64,000 nucleotides of DNA, from assembly GCA_016218665.1 (NCBI GenBank), contig JACRDI010000008.1, positions 62,001 to 126,000 on the forward strand, in the 5' to 3' direction. A program made the position numbers and the translations under genes. Positions 62,766 through 64,000 of the stretch are shown in pieces. The stretch's first letter is position 1. Each line of letters begins with the position of its first letter. Below the pieces are notes generated by a model. That model had not been told where the DNA came from. It saw only the letters and a list, made by a program, of their open reading frames with translations, and did not search any database. This DNA comes from Desulfovibrio sp. Lineage in GTDB: Bacteria > Desulfobacterota > Desulfovibrionia > Desulfovibrionales > Desulfovibrionaceae.

Positions 62766-62801
62766 AAAGGGCCGGGCAGGAGCGTTCCTGTCCGGCCCTT
62801 T
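62766..62801. terminator. bidirectional terminator between trmI and the MFS gene
   Basis: AAAGGGCCGGGCAGGA (62766-62781) pairs with TCCTGTCCGGCCCTTT (62786-62801), with one G-T pair and a four-base loop. A-runs and T-runs flank it on both sides, giving termination in either direction. Confidence 0.85.
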
Positions 62802-62850
62802 CGGCGCTGGCGGCTGCGGCACATGTTCCGCCCGGGACACGCTCCGCGGG

Positions 62851-62940
62851 CCAAGGGCCTTGGCCCCTTGGAACCCCGTTTTTGCCTTTGCTGTCCAAAC
62901 CTGTGCAGGGTCCGGGGGCGCGCCCCAGCTGACCCCAGCC
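62851..62940. repeat. possible copy C of the dispersed intergenic hairpin element
   Basis: CCAAGGGCC (62851-62859) and GGCCCCTTGG (62862-62871) form a hairpin with one unpaired base, followed by AACCCC as in the other copies. Then GGGTCCGGGGGCGCGCCCC near 62912 adds a GC-rich stem. Similarity to copies A and B is in layout more than in sequence. Confidence 0.45.
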
Positions 62941-64000
62941 CTACCTCGCCACCAGGCTTTCGCGCCGGCGCAGGGCGGGGAACAGGCGCATCCACAGCAG
63001 CACCACCAGGATGGTGCACACCCCGCCCAGCACCACTGCGGCCTCGGCCCCAAACCAGGCGGCGGTGAGGCCGGACTCGAACTCGCCCAGCTGGTTGGAG
63101 GTGCCGATGAACACAGAGTTCACCGCGCTCACGCGGCCGCGCATGTCGTCGGGCGTTTCCAGCTGCACCAGGGAGGAGCGCACCACCACGCTGACCATGT
63201 CCGACGCGCCGAGGACGCAAAGCGCGGCCAGGGACAGGCCGAAGCTGGTGGAGAGCCCGAAGACGATGGTGGCGGTGCCGAACAGGCCCACGGCGGCGAA
63301 CATCTTCAGGCCCACGCGGCGGGTCATGGGCGTGCGCGCCAGGTAGAGCGACATGCAAAGCGCGCCCACGGCCGGGGCCGCGCGCAGGAGGCCCAGGCCC
63401 AGGGGCCCGGCGTGGAGGATGTCCCTGGCGAAGATGGGCAGCAGGGCCGTGGCCCCGCCCAGCAGCACGGAGAAAAGGTCCAGGGAGATGGCCCCCAGCA
63501 CCTCGGGCTTGCTTTTGATGTAGGTGATGCCGCCCATGAGGTAGGCCAGGGAGAGCGGCTCGCGGGGCCTGGCCGGCCGGCTGGCGCGGATGCCGGAGAG
63601 CGCGGCGATGGACAGGCAGAAGGCCAGGGCGCACGCGGCGTAGACCACGGGCGCGCCGGTGGCGTAGAGCGCGCCCCCCAGGGCCGGGCCGATGATGATG
63701 CCGCTTTGCCGGGCCGAGGCCGAGAGCGCCAGGGCGCGGGGCAGCTGCCTGGGCTCGATCAGGCTGGGCAGGTAGGCGGACATGGTGGGGTGCACGAAGG
63801 AGCGCGCCGCGCCCATGAGGCAGGCGCAGGCCAACATCATGGATTCCGTGAGGGCGCCGGCGTGGCTGCCGAAGGCCAGCAGCCCGGCCACGGCCAAGAG
63901 TGCGGCCTGGCAGGCCATGACCACGCGGCGGCGCTCGAAGCGGTCGGCCACGTGGCCCACCACAAGGGTGAGCAGCACCTGGGGCAGGAACTGGGCCAGG
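62941..64000 (-). CDS. MFS transporter (EntS-like exporter), partial
   Basis: A twelve-helix major facilitator of which about 353 residues are in the window; the N-terminal segments lie beyond base 64000. Visible are GHVADRFERRRVVMACQAAL (the A-motif-like loop between helices 2 and 3), MMLACACLMGAARSFVHPTMSAYLPSLI, SARQSGIIIGPALGGALYATG and the conserved second-half loop GVGAL...MTRRVGLKMF. The pattern, including the SSLVQLETPDDMRGRVSAVN segment, resembles EntS-type exporters of siderophores or drugs. Its actual substrate is not known. It faces trmI, separated by a bidirectional terminator. Confidence 0.88.
   Translation of the reverse strand, partial: LAQFLPQVLLTLVVGHVADRFERRRVVMACQAALLAVAGLLAFGSHAGALTESMMLACACLMGAARSFVHPTMSAYLPSLIEPRQLPRALALSASARQSGIIIGPALGGALYATGAPVVYAACALAFCLSIAALSGIRASRPARPREPLSLAYLMGGITYIKSKPEVLGAISLDLFSVLLGGATALLPIFARDILHAGPLGLGLLRAAPAVGALCMSLYLARTPMTRRVGLKMFAAVGLFGTATIVFGLSTSFGLSLAALCVLGASDMVSVVVRSSLVQLETPDDMRGRVSAVNSVFIGTSNQLGEFESGLTAAWFGAEAAVVLGGVCTILVVLLWMRLFPALRRRESLVAR

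Overview
The window is a GC-rich, densely coded bacterial chromosome segment with about 48 protein genes. No tRNA, rRNA, CRISPR array or insertion sequence was recognised. The gene content points to a delta-proteobacterial sulfate reducer of the Desulfovibrio type. Indicators are TrmD carrying an extra C-terminal RNA-methyltransferase-like domain, the ffh-rpsP-KH-rimM-trmD cluster, several sigma-54 two-component systems, cyclic-di-GMP proteins and a multiheme-era redox sensor domain. This assignment is inference; no marker gene was compared.

Layout. 1-3979 (minus): a translation and protein-export operon, ffh, rpsP, a KH protein, rimM and trmD (cut by the window edge), with a plausible sigma-70 promoter. 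4143-6836 (minus): a degenerate GGDEF membrane protein, an exported protein, a small protein and a CI-like repressor facing an AT-rich 500-base control region. 7336-9675 (plus): phosphomannomutase/phosphoglucomutase and an HD-GYP protein behind a Fur-like box. 9814-18922 (minus): SPOR protein, argS, radical SAM protein, a MacA/ABC-ATPase pair and a sigma-54 regulator/kinase pair. 19204-24680 (plus): a lone phage terminase large subunit, a HyuA-like protein, a histone-deacetylase-family hydrolase and a small exported protein. 24758-27188 (minus): double GNAT protein, thiE, thiM. 27349-38637: aminotransferase, MacB-type permease, degenerate EAL protein (minus), a receiver-GGDEF-EAL protein, a hybrid-like sensor kinase and a spermidine-synthase-like membrane protein.

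39094-45165 looks like a self-contained circuit. A sigma-54 activator and a kinase with a heme-c sensor domain are divergent from a YeiH-type transporter, a membrane-anchored barrel-sandwich protein and a universal stress protein. The intergenic region holds a near-perfect -24/-12 promoter and an upstream 20-base palindrome. 45960-57504 is a second such block: an Hpt-like protein without its histidine, a sigma-54 activator and a sensor kinase, followed by an MscS channel, a trehalose synthase-maltokinase fusion and a trehalose-phosphatase/synthase fusion, with a candidate -24/-12 promoter in front of mscS. This suggests phosphorelay control of osmotic stress and trehalose production. 57700-64000 holds queH, RNase E/G, a radical SAM protein, trmI and a partial MFS exporter.

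The most unusual feature is structural. Short imperfect tandem repeats, with units of 10, 12, 13, 15 or 16 bases, recur across the window. They encode tetra- or pentapeptide repeats in linkers (RimM, ABC ATPase, radical SAM protein, sensor kinase, RNase E). At five genes they duplicate the sequence around the stop codon. A separate family of GC-rich hairpin elements sits between genes at about 38.7, 39.0, 45.2 and 62.9 kb.
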